Assembly (NCBI GenBank): GCA_002471845.1
Contig: DKQT01000027.1
Coordinates: 1 to 16,988, forward strand
Source of the DNA: Fidelibacterota bacterium UBA7301
Lineage (GTDB): Bacteria; Fidelibacterota; Marinisomatia; Marinisomatales; TCS55
DNA length: 16,988 nt
Direction: 5' to 3'
The notes beneath the pieces are model-generated. The model did no database searches, was not told the origin of the DNA, and was given only the letters and a program-made list of their open reading frames with translations. A program made the position numbers and the translations under genes. Below are positions 1-7,779 of the stretch, piece after piece. Every line of letters begins with the position of its first letter. The first letter of the stretch is position 1.

Positions 1-1299
1 AGCCACCGAAACGTGCAGTTTTTGCGGATTATCATTGTGGTACCAAACGGGAATCTGGTGCCCCCACCAAAGCTGGCGGCTGATGCACCAGTCCTTAATA
101 TTTTCCATCCAATGACTATAGGTCTTTGTCCAGTGGTCCGGATGGAACTTGATTTGTCCATTATTTACCGCATCTAATGCGGGCTTGGCCAAGGCACCCA
201 TTTTCAGGTACCATTGCTTCGACATATAAAATTCAATGGGCACATTTCCCCGTTCGGAATAGCCGATGTTGTTCGAATAATCTTCGACTTTATCTAATAA
301 TCCCGCTGATTCCAAGTCTCGAACAACTACTTTTCTTCCCTCTTTTCGTGAGAGATTATGGTACTTCTTCGGAACTTCCGAATTCAATGAAGCATCATCA
401 TTCATAATATTGATGAATTCAAGGTCATGCCGTTCGCCCAAGGCAAAATCATTGGGGTCGTGAGCCGGGGTTACCTTGATGCAGCCGGTCCCAAATTCTG
501 GATCCACATAGGTATCGGCAATAATGGGAATTTCTCGTCCCACCAAAGGAAGCGTAACCGTCTTTCCAATTATAGATTGATAGCGTTCATCATCGGGGTG
601 AACGGCAACAGCTGTATCTCCCAGCATGGTTTCCGGACGGGTTGTGGCCACAACCAAATAATCATCCGTCCCCGTGATGGGGTAACGGAAATGCCACAGT
701 TTTCCATTCACTTCCCGGTGGATCACTTCTTCATCACTGATAGCGGACTTTGAAACGGGACACCAATTCACCAGGCGGTGACCGCGGTAGATCAAACCTT
801 TTTCATATAATTTGACGAAGGCTTCCAACACCGCCTTGGAATACCCCTCATCCATGGTAAACCTTTCCCGCTCCCAATCGCAGGAACAACCCAGTTTCTT
901 GAGTTGGCTAATAATGATGCCGCCGTACTTTTCTTTCCATTCCCAGGCATGGTTCATGAACTCATCCCGGGTCAGGCTGTCCTTGGTAATCCCCTGTTCA
1001 CCCAGCATTTTGGCCACTTTGGCTTCGGTGGCAATAGAAGCATGGTCCGTACCGGGAATCCAGCAGGTGTTTTTTCCCTCCATCCGCGCTTTGCGGATCA
1101 GCACATCCTGGATCGTATTATTCAGGACATGCCCCATGGTAAGCATACCGGTTACATTGGGCGGCGGAATGACGATTGAATAGGGCACCTTGGGGGAAGA
1201 ATCATCCCCGTGGAAATAACCACCGTCCAGCCAATGGTGGTACCAGCGGTCTTCCAATTTGTCCCAGTTATAGGATTTATCGAGTTGTGGCGTTGACAT
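1..1299 (-). CDS. valS: Valyl-tRNA synthetase, N-terminal 433 residues (3' end cut by window edge)
   Basis: This enzyme attaches valine to tRNA-Val in the cytoplasm. The minus-strand frame is open from the ATG at 1299 to the window edge, so about half of a roughly 880-residue protein is visible. Residues 45-57 read IPPPNVTGMLTMG then His, the class I HIGH-type nucleotide-binding signature in its ValRS setting. The first position of HIGH is Thr54 rather than His. Further ValRS landmarks are the CWIPGTDHASIATEAKVAK stretch, the editing-domain segment around VVATTRPETMLGDTAVAVHP, and SRQLWWGHQIPVWY near the edge. The KMSKS loop, anticodon-binding domain and C-terminal coiled coil would lie outside the window. 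It is the third gene of a leftward operon, 45 bp after the cyclic-nucleotide-binding gene. Identity is secure. Confidence 0.96.
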   Translation of the reverse strand, partial: MSTPQLDKSYNWDKLEDRWYHHWLDGGYFHGDDSSPKVPYSIVIPPPNVTGMLTMGHVLNNTIQDVLIRKARMEGKNTCWIPGTDHASIATEAKVAKMLGEQGITKDSLTRDEFMNHAWEWKEKYGGIIISQLKKLGCSCDWERERFTMDEGYSKAVLEAFVKLYEKGLIYRGHRLVNWCPVSKSAISDEEVIHREVNGKLWHFRYPITGTDDYLVVATTRPETMLGDTAVAVHPDDERYQSIIGKTVTLPLVGREIPIIADTYVDPEFGTGCIKVTPAHDPNDFALGERHDLEFINIMNDDASLNSEVPKKYHNLSRKEGRKVVVRDLESAGLLDKVEDYSNNIGYSERGNVPIEFYMSKQWYLKMGALAKPALDAVNNGQIKFHPDHWTKTYSHWMENIKDWCISRQLWWGHQIPVWYHNDNPQKLHVSVA

Positions 1300-1344
1300 A
1301 CAATATCTAAAGGGTCAGGATTTATTCAAAATCCCAATAATCGG

Positions 1345-1848
1345 TTACCTTTCTAAAATTAAACTGAAGGCCGTGGTCAGTTTCAGTACGTTTTGATTGG
1401 CTTTTACCAAATTACCGGAAATGATCCGGCCTAGGTTGCGCATTACTTTATACCCCACCACAGGGTTGGCATCACAAATATCAAAGAGGTCTTTTTTATC
1501 CAGGCGTACGAGGGAACAGGGTGTTTCTGCTCGGACGTTTGCCGTTCGGCGATCGCCTTTGTTAAACATGGACATTTCACCAAATTGAGGGTGGATATTA
1601 CTGGGCAGTTTCAAGATTGCTTTTTCCCGATTGTCTGACTCGCCTTTATTCATGGAAAGGGTTAAGGCCTGGTTGATCTCAACTTCGCCGTCCAGAAGAA
1701 GGTAAATACAATCACCTACTTCGCCTTCCGTAATAAACTGCTGTCCTTTTTCCATTTCCACTTCTTTCAAGGAAGGATGGAATTTGCTCAATTCATCATC
1801 ACTAAAGTCCGCAAAAATTTGAAAATTCTTTAATTGTTCATTATTCAT
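1345..1848 (-). CDS. Stand-alone cyclic-nucleotide-binding domain protein (CRP-type fold, no DNA-binding domain)
   Basis: The 167-residue protein is almost entirely one cNMP-binding beta-roll. The N-terminal lead (residues 8-24) resembles the NFQIFADFSDDEL helix of the CRP/PKA family. The phosphate-binding cassette is residues 89-106: FGEMSMFNKGDRRTANVR. In CRP the cassette Glu contacts the ribose and the Arg binds the cyclic phosphate; both are present here (Glu91, Arg101), followed by Thr102. Ligand binding is therefore plausible. There is no helix-turn-helix and no transmembrane segment, so it is not a classical Crp transcription factor. Its start lies seven bases beyond the channel gene's stop codon, and the ribosome site GAGG overlaps that TGA, so the two genes are probably translationally coupled. 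I infer that it is a detached ligand sensor for the channel; a general regulatory role is the alternative. Confidence 0.85.
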   Translation of the reverse strand: MNNEQLKNFQIFADFSDDELSKFHPSLKEVEMEKGQQFITEGEVGDCIYLLLDGEVEINQALTLSMNKGESDNREKAILKLPSNIHPQFGEMSMFNKGDRRTANVRAETPCSLVRLDKKDLFDICDANPVVGYKVMRNLGRIISGNLVKANQNVLKLTTAFSLILER

Positions 1849-1855
1849 AATAACC

Positions 1856-2980
1856 TCAAGGGATGATTATCGCCTGTTCGCCTTTGCTTAATGTATAGTT
1901 ATCTCCCGGATTGATAACCACATTGATCTTACTTTCCTCTTGGAGAGAAATACCGCCTTCTTTCAATTTTCGTTCAATAAATGCATCCAACGCCGATGCA
2001 TCGGAAGATAAGATTGCGCCTATACCAAGGTTTTCATCTTCTGAAAAAACACCGATTAACAGTGAACCATCTTTTTTGCGTAAGTGCTTAAAGAGATCAC
2101 TATAGGATTTACCGACAAATTGAGAAGGAATTGCAACCCGTTTAAAACGTGAAGTTGAATTGCTGTCAATAAGCTGATTGGCAAATTGAGGTACCCCGGG
2201 ATCGACCACATGGGAAGCCAAAATATGTGTGCTGAAATCATCACCTACAACCACTTCATCTACGTCAGCCCGTTTAATATGGGTGAGATTTTCTCGATCC
2301 AAAAGGTAGGCCACCACGCGAATAGCAGGATCAATACTTTTAATCGTCAGTGTGGCAAAAATCGTTTTTTCATCATAAGTGGCCACTTCTGACCCAGTTG
2401 TGTTGGGCACAATTATGACAGTATTCGCATCGGTGACACTGGCGCGGTGTAATATCTCTTCTTGGGTGAAATCCCCGGAAACAAAATGAATACGCATATC
2501 CTGAAAGCGATTTTTAAGCATGGTGACATCTTCTTCATTCATTTCATTGATCAGGACAAGATCTCGCTTTTTTCCCTGACTCAATTGCTGAATGGAATTC
2601 AGTACCCTTTCGCCACTTGGATTCCAACCACAAAGGATGAGATGATCGGTTAAATTCAACTTTTCCAAACCTTTACCCTCCCGAATTTTTTGGGCTACAA
2701 AAATAGATGAAATGGTTGCTGTGAGCAGAGAAACCAAAGAAATACCAATAAACATGATCAGAACCGCAAATACACGACCTCCCGGCGTTTCCGGTGAATA
2801 ATCACCATATCCCACAGTTGTCATGGTTACGATCGCCCACCAGAATGGGTTATCATCTTTAGAAATATCACCAGGTTCTATCCATTGCAGGACGAATCCG
2901 CCCAGGACCATTGTAACCAATATCCCGGCGCCGACCTGAAAAAAACTATTACGAATTAAAGTTCTGACCCACAGACGCAT
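1856..2980 (-). CDS. Two-TM potassium channel with C-terminal RCK (TrkA-N/TrkA-C) domains
   Basis: This is an inner-membrane K+ channel of the MthK type (374 aa). TM1 spans about residues 13-33. The pore helix and the selectivity filter TTVGYGD (about 54-60) follow, then TM2 at about 68-95. From residue 110 a Rossmann-type RCK domain begins with DHLILCGWNPSGERV, the glycine-rich nucleotide- or ion-sensing loop. A C-terminal TrkA-C-like segment (about 285-374) ends in INPGDNYTLSKGEQAIII, typical of RCK-C. Tetrameric assembly with a cytoplasmic gating ring is expected from the family. The start chosen precedes TM1 by a short basic stretch; no Shine-Dalgarno sequence is visible before it. The gene leads a three-gene operon with the cNMP-binding protein and valS. 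The unknown is the gating ligand: Ca2+, nucleotide, or cNMP through the neighbouring protein. Confidence 0.9.
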   Translation of the reverse strand: MRLWVRTLIRNSFFQVGAGILVTMVLGGFVLQWIEPGDISKDDNPFWWAIVTMTTVGYGDYSPETPGGRVFAVLIMFIGISLVSLLTATISSIFVAQKIREGKGLEKLNLTDHLILCGWNPSGERVLNSIQQLSQGKKRDLVLINEMNEEDVTMLKNRFQDMRIHFVSGDFTQEEILHRASVTDANTVIIVPNTTGSEVATYDEKTIFATLTIKSIDPAIRVVAYLLDRENLTHIKRADVDEVVVGDDFSTHILASHVVDPGVPQFANQLIDSNSTSRFKRVAIPSQFVGKSYSDLFKHLRKKDGSLLIGVFSEDENLGIGAILSSDASALDAFIERKLKEGGISLQEESKINVVINPGDNYTLSKGEQAIIIP

Positions 2981-3111
2981 TGAAGTAATTTAAATAAACC
3001 TTGAGGAGATTGACTTGCTGAATTATTAAGTTAAAATTAATAGTAAAAAACTGAGTTTAGTTAAAAATGTATTGACTTGTATTCTATTTCAACATTATTG
3101 TCACTTGGAGT

Positions 3112-3136
3112 GGAGTATGACCTAAGAGGTCACTCC
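3112..3136. promoter_or_regulatory. Imperfect inverted repeat upstream of susC, candidate operator
   Basis: The arms GGAGTATGACCT (3112-3123) and AGGTCACTCC (3127-3136) face each other across AAG. The core TGACCT-AAG-AGGTCA (3118-3132) is a perfect six-base dyad, and the outer part pairs with a two-base bulge. It lies in the 230-bp divergent region between the channel operon and susC, just upstream of the TATAAT at 3155, where it would cover the -35 zone. It could be a repressor or activator site, or a hairpin in the leader if transcription starts further upstream. No U-tract follows, so it is not a terminator. Confidence 0.4.
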
Positions 3137-3154
3137 TAGGATGATTTACATAGG

Positions 3155-3160
3155 TATAAT
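3155..3160 (+). promoter_or_regulatory. Candidate -10 box of the susC-susD promoter
   Basis: TATAAT is a perfect sigma-70 type -10 hexamer, 50 bases before the susC start codon. No good -35 hexamer lies 16-18 bases upstream (the sequence there is ACTCCT and belongs to the inverted repeat). If real, this promoter may depend on a factor bound at 3112-3136. A second possibility, TTGACT at 3072-3077 with TATTGT at 3096-3101 (18-base spacer), would put the inverted repeat inside the transcript. Confidence 0.35.
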
Positions 3161-3200
3161 CAATCTAGAGATTTTTTCCGACGAGATTTATTTAACATTA

Positions 3201-3206
3201 AGGAGG
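3201..3206 (+). promoter_or_regulatory. Shine-Dalgarno sequence of susC
   Basis: AGGAGG lies four bases before the ATG at 3211. It favours this start over the in-frame ATG at 3223, which would be 16 bases away. Such a strong site is uncommon in Bacteroidetes proper. Confidence 0.75.
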
Positions 3207-3210
3207 CTTA

Positions 3211-6200
3211 ATGAATAAAGCTATGATTCCCAGATTGGGTACATCCTTATTTCTGTTAATAGGAATGTCGACATTCCTTTTTGCGCAGGAAGGCTCTGTA
3301 TCTGGTCGCGTCACTGATGCTGATAATGGGGACCCTTTAGTGGGAGCCAACATTCTCGTTGTCGGTACCAACCTTGGTGCAGCAACGGATGTCAATGGTG
3401 AATACACTATCAGTAGGGTACCCGCAGGCGCTCAGCGACTGAATGCTAACTATATTGGCTACGCGAGTATGTCAACCAATGTGGATATCCCAGCTGACGG
3501 TGCTGCAACTGCAGATTTCAGTCTGAATGTTGCTGCGTTGAATCTCAATGAGATCATCGTTACGGGTGCCGGTACAGCTGTGGAAAAATCTAAAGTTGGT
3601 AATTCTGTAGGTATAGTGAATATGGCAACCCTAGAAGATGCACCGATCACTAATTTTTCGGATATTCTTCAAGGACGTGAAAAAGGCGTTATTTTGCTGC
3701 CAAACGGAGGTTTGAATGGCGAAGGCGCTTCAATTCGTATTCGCGGAACCTCAACTCTTTCCCAGTCGAATGAACCAGTGGTTTACATTGATGGTGTGCG
3801 TGTTGATAATGCCGCTAGCGGTCCAGGACCCGGTGGTACACCATCTCGTCTGGATGAGATCAACCCTGATGCTATTGAACGGATTGAAATCCTAAAAGGT
3901 GCAGCTGCCGCTTCACTTTATGGGACTCAAGCTGCCAATGGGATCATTCAGATCTTTACCAAGCAGGGTGCAATTTCCAAACCACAATTCACAGTAGAAG
4001 TAAGCAGTGCTTCAAGCAGCTACGATGAAAGTCGTTGGAAACCCAACTCTGGGTTTGCTCGTAACCAAGCTACAGCAGATACTATGAATAAATGGCTTGG
4101 AACTAACGTAAAACCGTATGAAGTGGCAAGTAAGTGTTTCCCCTGTGAACTCTATGATAAAGGTAGTAACAACACTATTTCTGCTTCTGTCCGTGGTGGT
4201 GCCCCTGGTGCGACCTATTTTGCTAGCCTACGCTATGTTAATAGTGACGGCCCTTACGATGAGTATGCCACACTAAATGGTTCACCTGTTGGTTATGCAG
4301 ACCCAACCAAACCAGGCTCGAATGACTTTCGTGACCAGTTTATGGTTAGTGCTACGCTGAATATTGTGCCGACAGATAAACTACGGCTTCGTGTGTCTAC
4401 GAACTACACATACACAGACCATAACACGATTGAAAATAATAATAATATTTATGGTACCACTTCCCTGATTCAAATGGGGAAACCGGAGTATGTGACATAC
4501 AATAATGCCACCGGCTCAGTTGCCTTTGCAACAGCTCGTGAAACCACCTACCGTTCAATGAACAATGAAGGTGATAACACAACGATCTCTCTGCAAGCCA
4601 GCTATAAGCTCGCCGATGGTTTAAATCTTTCTGGTACCTTTGGCATGAACACAACGTTGAACAAAAGTACCGACTTGACGCCATTCGGATATGCAGTGGA
4701 TGGTAAAATGGGTTATGCCCCACAGGGCTCCCTGTATAAAGGAAAGAATGACAAGAAAGTCTATACAATGGATATAAAAGGTGATTACGCCAGAAACTTT
4801 GGCGACATTAACACCGAATCTGTGGTGGGCTTCCAGGCTTTCCAGACCATTAATAAAAGCATGAATGGCGGTGGAGAACAGTTCCCTGGCCCCGGTCTTC
4901 AAGTACTGGGCGCCTTAGGTAGCACCTCTGCTGGTTCAGGATTTTCAGAAGTTATTGAAGCTGGACTTATGATGCAGACCAGAATCGGTTACAGTGACTG
5001 GTTGTACGCTACTGCAGGTATTAGACAAGATGCGAACAGTGCATTTGGCGCTGAATTCAGTACCATTACTTATCCGCGCTTTAATGTGTCTTACATCCCA
5101 ACGGTCCAGATGGGTCAATTGGGTCCTGTATCGACGTTAAGATTACGGATGGCTTGGGGCCAAGCCGGTCAACAGCCTGGTGCTTTTGACCAGTATACGA
5201 CTTTTCTGCCTTGGGCTTCTGAATTTGGTCCCGGACTTTCCCCTGGGAATGTGGGTGACCCAACTCTGAAACCGGAAGTCTCAACCGAAACTGAATTCGG
5301 TGGTGAAGTCGCTTTTTTAAATGACAGACTCGCGGTTGATTTTCAGTCATGGAACCGTACAGTAGAAGATGCACTAATTCAACGTGCTTATCCGCCTTCT
5401 GGTGGTTTTTACAGAACACAGCTTTCTAACATTGGGCAAATCGATGCCTCTGGATGGGAAGCTGGAGTAGACGCAAATGTTGTGCGTTCCTCTTCACTTT
5501 CAGTAGATCTATTTGGAAGCATTTCCTACCTGGAAGAAACGGTCGTTAGCCTTGGTGGCGCTCCGGAACAAAAAGTGGGTGGTTCTTATCCTCGCTACCG
5601 GAACTTCTTAACCGAAGGCTGGTCTCCTGGTTCTTTTTTCGGTGCAAAACTTGATCGTACTGCAGAGTATCCAATTGATATTAACGGAGACGGAAAAGCA
5701 GATGACAAGGCAACTCTATTGGCCTTTTTTGCCACTGGCGGTGGTGGTGTTCGCGCAGGATGGAATCCTGCCATGGTGACACCTACTGCAGCTGATGTTT
5801 CAGCTGGGCTTGCAAAGGACACAGGTGCACTAGGCTGGTACCTAGGTAAACCAACACCTGATTACAGCGCTTCTTTTGGTACGGCTGTCAAAGTGGGTAA
5901 AAACTGGCGTGTAAATGTCTTGTTTGAATCCCGTTTTGGTGAATACAGTGTGACAAATCTGACAGATGCATTCCGCAAATCTCATGGTTTGATTGGTAGG
6001 AATGTGCCTGAAGCAGCTGCGACTGAAGCTAAAATGATGAATCCAGCCAGTTCTGCACAGGATCGCCTAGATGCAGCCTCTCGCTGGTGTAAGGAATTTT
6101 TGGCTCTTTCACCTTACAGTGGATTAAATACCATTGAAGATGCATCATTCACGCGTTTGCGCGAACTGAGTTTTGCATATGTGGTTGATCCGGAAATTGC

Positions 6201-6402
6201 TGCTCGTGTAGGTGCAAGAAGTCTGACAGTTGCACTCTCAGGTAAAAACCTGTGGATTAATACACCATATTCTGGTATCGACCCAGAGCTGAATTCTATC
6301 GCCCGTTCAAATGGCGGTATCAATGATTTTGAGCAATCAATCGATGCTTTTGGCGTTCCGATCCCAAGTTCTTGGACCCTCAGTTTTAAAGTCGGTATGT
6401 AA
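3211..6402 (+). CDS. SusC/RagA-family TonB-dependent outer-membrane transporter
   Basis: This 1063-aa outer-membrane beta-barrel takes up oligomeric or bulky nutrients using TonB energy and works with the SusD-like lipoprotein encoded next. A signal peptide covers residues 1-25, with likely cleavage after LFA before QEG. A carboxypeptidase-regulatory-like beta-sandwich follows (about 27-112), beginning VSGRVTDADNGDPLVGANI. The TonB-box region is NLNEIIVTGAG (111-121). The plug (about 125-255) includes IRIRGTSTLS, PVVYIDGVRVD and IERIEILKGAAAASLYG, all family hallmarks. The remainder is the barrel and ends in SWTLSFKVGM with a strand-like C-terminus. An internal DINGDGKADD (823-832) is a Ca-binding-like loop often seen in SusC proteins. 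Residues 309-312 are Cys-Phe-Pro-Cys, which is unusual for a barrel. The substrate cannot be told, since no glycoside hydrolase or peptidase is adjacent. Confidence 0.96.
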   Translation: MNKAMIPRLGTSLFLLIGMSTFLFAQEGSVSGRVTDADNGDPLVGANILVVGTNLGAATDVNGEYTISRVPAGAQRLNANYIGYASMSTNVDIPADGAATADFSLNVAALNLNEIIVTGAGTAVEKSKVGNSVGIVNMATLEDAPITNFSDILQGREKGVILLPNGGLNGEGASIRIRGTSTLSQSNEPVVYIDGVRVDNAASGPGPGGTPSRLDEINPDAIERIEILKGAAAASLYGTQAANGIIQIFTKQGAISKPQFTVEVSSASSSYDESRWKPNSGFARNQATADTMNKWLGTNVKPYEVASKCFPCELYDKGSNNTISASVRGGAPGATYFASLRYVNSDGPYDEYATLNGSPVGYADPTKPGSNDFRDQFMVSATLNIVPTDKLRLRVSTNYTYTDHNTIENNNNIYGTTSLIQMGKPEYVTYNNATGSVAFATARETTYRSMNNEGDNTTISLQASYKLADGLNLSGTFGMNTTLNKSTDLTPFGYAVDGKMGYAPQGSLYKGKNDKKVYTMDIKGDYARNFGDINTESVVGFQAFQTINKSMNGGGEQFPGPGLQVLGALGSTSAGSGFSEVIEAGLMMQTRIGYSDWLYATAGIRQDANSAFGAEFSTITYPRFNVSYIPTVQMGQLGPVSTLRLRMAWGQAGQQPGAFDQYTTFLPWASEFGPGLSPGNVGDPTLKPEVSTETEFGGEVAFLNDRLAVDFQSWNRTVEDALIQRAYPPSGGFYRTQLSNIGQIDASGWEAGVDANVVRSSSLSVDLFGSISYLEETVVSLGGAPEQKVGGSYPRYRNFLTEGWSPGSFFGAKLDRTAEYPIDINGDGKADDKATLLAFFATGGGGVRAGWNPAMVTPTAADVSAGLAKDTGALGWYLGKPTPDYSASFGTAVKVGKNWRVNVLFESRFGEYSVTNLTDAFRKSHGLIGRNVPEAAATEAKMMNPASSAQDRLDAASRWCKEFLALSPYSGLNTIEDASFTRLRELSFAYVVDPEIAARVGARSLTVALSGKNLWINTPYSGIDPELNSIARSNGGINDFEQSIDAFGVPIPSSWTLSFKVGM

Positions 6403-6407
6403 GGAGG
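6401..6407 (+). promoter_or_regulatory. Shine-Dalgarno sequence that decides the susD start
   Basis: AAGGAGG overlaps the susC stop codon TAA (6400-6402). It is one base from the ATG at 6409, too close for use, but seven bases from the in-frame ATG at 6415. The latter is therefore the likely start. The overlap implies tight translational coupling of susC and susD. Confidence 0.75.
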
Positions 6408-6414
6408 TATGATA

Positions 6415-7662
6415 ATGATTAATAAAACAAAAGTACTCAGCCTTCTGATCAGTTTTGCCGTGATTGGTTGTGAGCTTGAGGTAGATAACCCAAACAGTCT
6501 GCTTGAAGATGATCTTGCAGACCCTTCTGCTGCCGTTGGTGTTGCTAATGGTGCGTGGAATGCTTCTTTGCAGGGGATTGGCTATATTATGATAGCCAAT
6601 GCCGTCGCCACTGATGAAGTTGTATGGATTGGATCCCGCGATGCCTGGCGTGAGTTGGATAAGGGTGGTATGGAAAATGTTTACAACGAATTTGTAGACG
6701 GTGCCTGGCCCTATATAACGGAAGGCCGTTGGATGAGCGATAAAGCTGTCTCGGTATTAGAAGATTTCCAAACAAAGGGAACTTTACCTAATACGCAAGA
6801 CCTGGTTCGTTCATATTTAACCGCTGCAATGGTTCGCGTCTACATTGCTGATATGTTTGATGATTTTGTCTTTTCTGACAAAACTGTAGCTGGTGATGCA
6901 ATTGGTGCTGCAAACATGTCTCAGCTCTATGATGAAGCAACTGCACTCTTGGGTAAAGCTTCTGCGCTCGCAGATGCTGGCAATAAACCAAGAGTTGTTG
7001 GTTTACAAGCACGTGTTGCCCATGCAAAAGCCGTTTGGGGCAAAGTCAACCCTGTGAATACAGCGAGTCCATATGTAAATGCGGGTGCTACAGAAGCTGC
7101 CGCTGCACTGGCATTAATGACCAGTGATTACAAATGGAAAATGAAATTCAGTGCTTCTACGGTATTCAACGAAATGTCATGGGAGATCAATGGTCGCCTG
7201 GAAATGGACCTGCTGTACAATGACTATGTCGCTAATGGGGACCCGCAACCCAACGATTTAGTCACAGGAACGCCTGATTCAAGAATCACCGCTCTTGCTG
7301 CAGAATTCAGGGACATAAGTGCTGGTACGGATTATGCACCAATTACGATTGTTTCCGCACGGGAGATGCATCTAATTATTGCGGAAAGCAAAATGGCTGG
7401 TGGTGATGCTGCCGGTTGTCTTGCTGAATTAAATAAAATTCGTACTTTAGATGAATTAGCAGCCTATACGACAGAAGATGCTGGTACAGCGCTACAAGCC
7501 GAACGTCGTGCAAACCTGTTTATTCAAGGCCGTCGTTTGTCAGACATGTATCGTTTTGGTGCCACATCTGTTGTTTGGGATGCTGTTGAGAAATCTCCGG
7601 CTGGCACATTTTTCCCAATTACTATTCAGGAAATCCGCGCCAACCCAAACCTGTCTCAATAA
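6415..7662 (+). CDS. SusD/RagB-family substrate-binding outer-membrane lipoprotein
   Basis: This surface lipoprotein forms the lid and binding partner of the SusC-type barrel. With the start at 6415 it has 415 residues. The signal peptide MINKTKVLSLLISFAVIGC ends in a lipobox (V-I-G-Cys19), so Cys19 is expected to be lipidated. The mature start, ELEVDNPNSLLEDDLADP, is typical of the family. The alpha-helical TPR-like core follows, and the C-terminal part contains the SusD-type segments REMHLIIAESKMAGGD, CLAELNKIRT and ERRANLFIQGRRLSDMYRFG. At about 415 aa it is shorter than many glycan-binding SusD proteins (often 500 aa or more), so its ligand may be small or a peptide; this is inference. 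The upstream ATG at 6409 adds two residues but is badly spaced from the ribosome site. It is the last gene before a strong terminator. Confidence 0.93.
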   Translation: MINKTKVLSLLISFAVIGCELEVDNPNSLLEDDLADPSAAVGVANGAWNASLQGIGYIMIANAVATDEVVWIGSRDAWRELDKGGMENVYNEFVDGAWPYITEGRWMSDKAVSVLEDFQTKGTLPNTQDLVRSYLTAAMVRVYIADMFDDFVFSDKTVAGDAIGAANMSQLYDEATALLGKASALADAGNKPRVVGLQARVAHAKAVWGKVNPVNTASPYVNAGATEAAAALALMTSDYKWKMKFSASTVFNEMSWEINGRLEMDLLYNDYVANGDPQPNDLVTGTPDSRITALAAEFRDISAGTDYAPITIVSAREMHLIIAESKMAGGDAAGCLAELNKIRTLDELAAYTTEDAGTALQAERRANLFIQGRRLSDMYRFGATSVVWDAVEKSPAGTFFPITIQEIRANPNLSQ

Positions 7663-7710
7663 GCGAGCGTACACCGCCTTTTATTTAGGCAACAGTACAA
7701 AACATGTAAA

Positions 7711-7745
7711 GAAAAAGGCCCTTTTTAAGGGCCCTTTTCTTTTTT
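7711..7745 (+). terminator. Rho-independent terminator of the susC-susD operon
   Basis: A seven-base-pair perfect stem, GGCCCTT (7717-7723) with AAGGGCC (7727-7733), closes a TTT loop. The stem can extend past one mismatch through AAAA/TTTT. It is followed by CTTTTCTTTTTT. It lies 48 bases after the susD stop codon and separates this operon from the next plus-strand gene pair. Confidence 0.9.
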
Positions 7746-7779
7746 GTCTATATTTATACTACCTTGTAATTTTCCCCCT

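Noticed and set aside
177..1183. Several plus-strand open frames of 76-123 codons opposite valS
   Set aside because: The minus strand reads as continuous ValRS with conserved motifs; the plus-strand frames have no coherent domain or ribosome site and are antisense shadows.
3072..3101. TTGACT / TATTGT as the main susC promoter
   Set aside because: The -10 matches only four of six bases with an 18-base spacer; TATAAT at 3155 is better, though neither is proved, so it was kept only as an alternative.
7744..7779. Upstream in-frame ATG at 7744 for the first unknown membrane protein
   Set aside because: It lies in the T-run of the susD terminator and would place 12 extra residues before an evident signal peptide.
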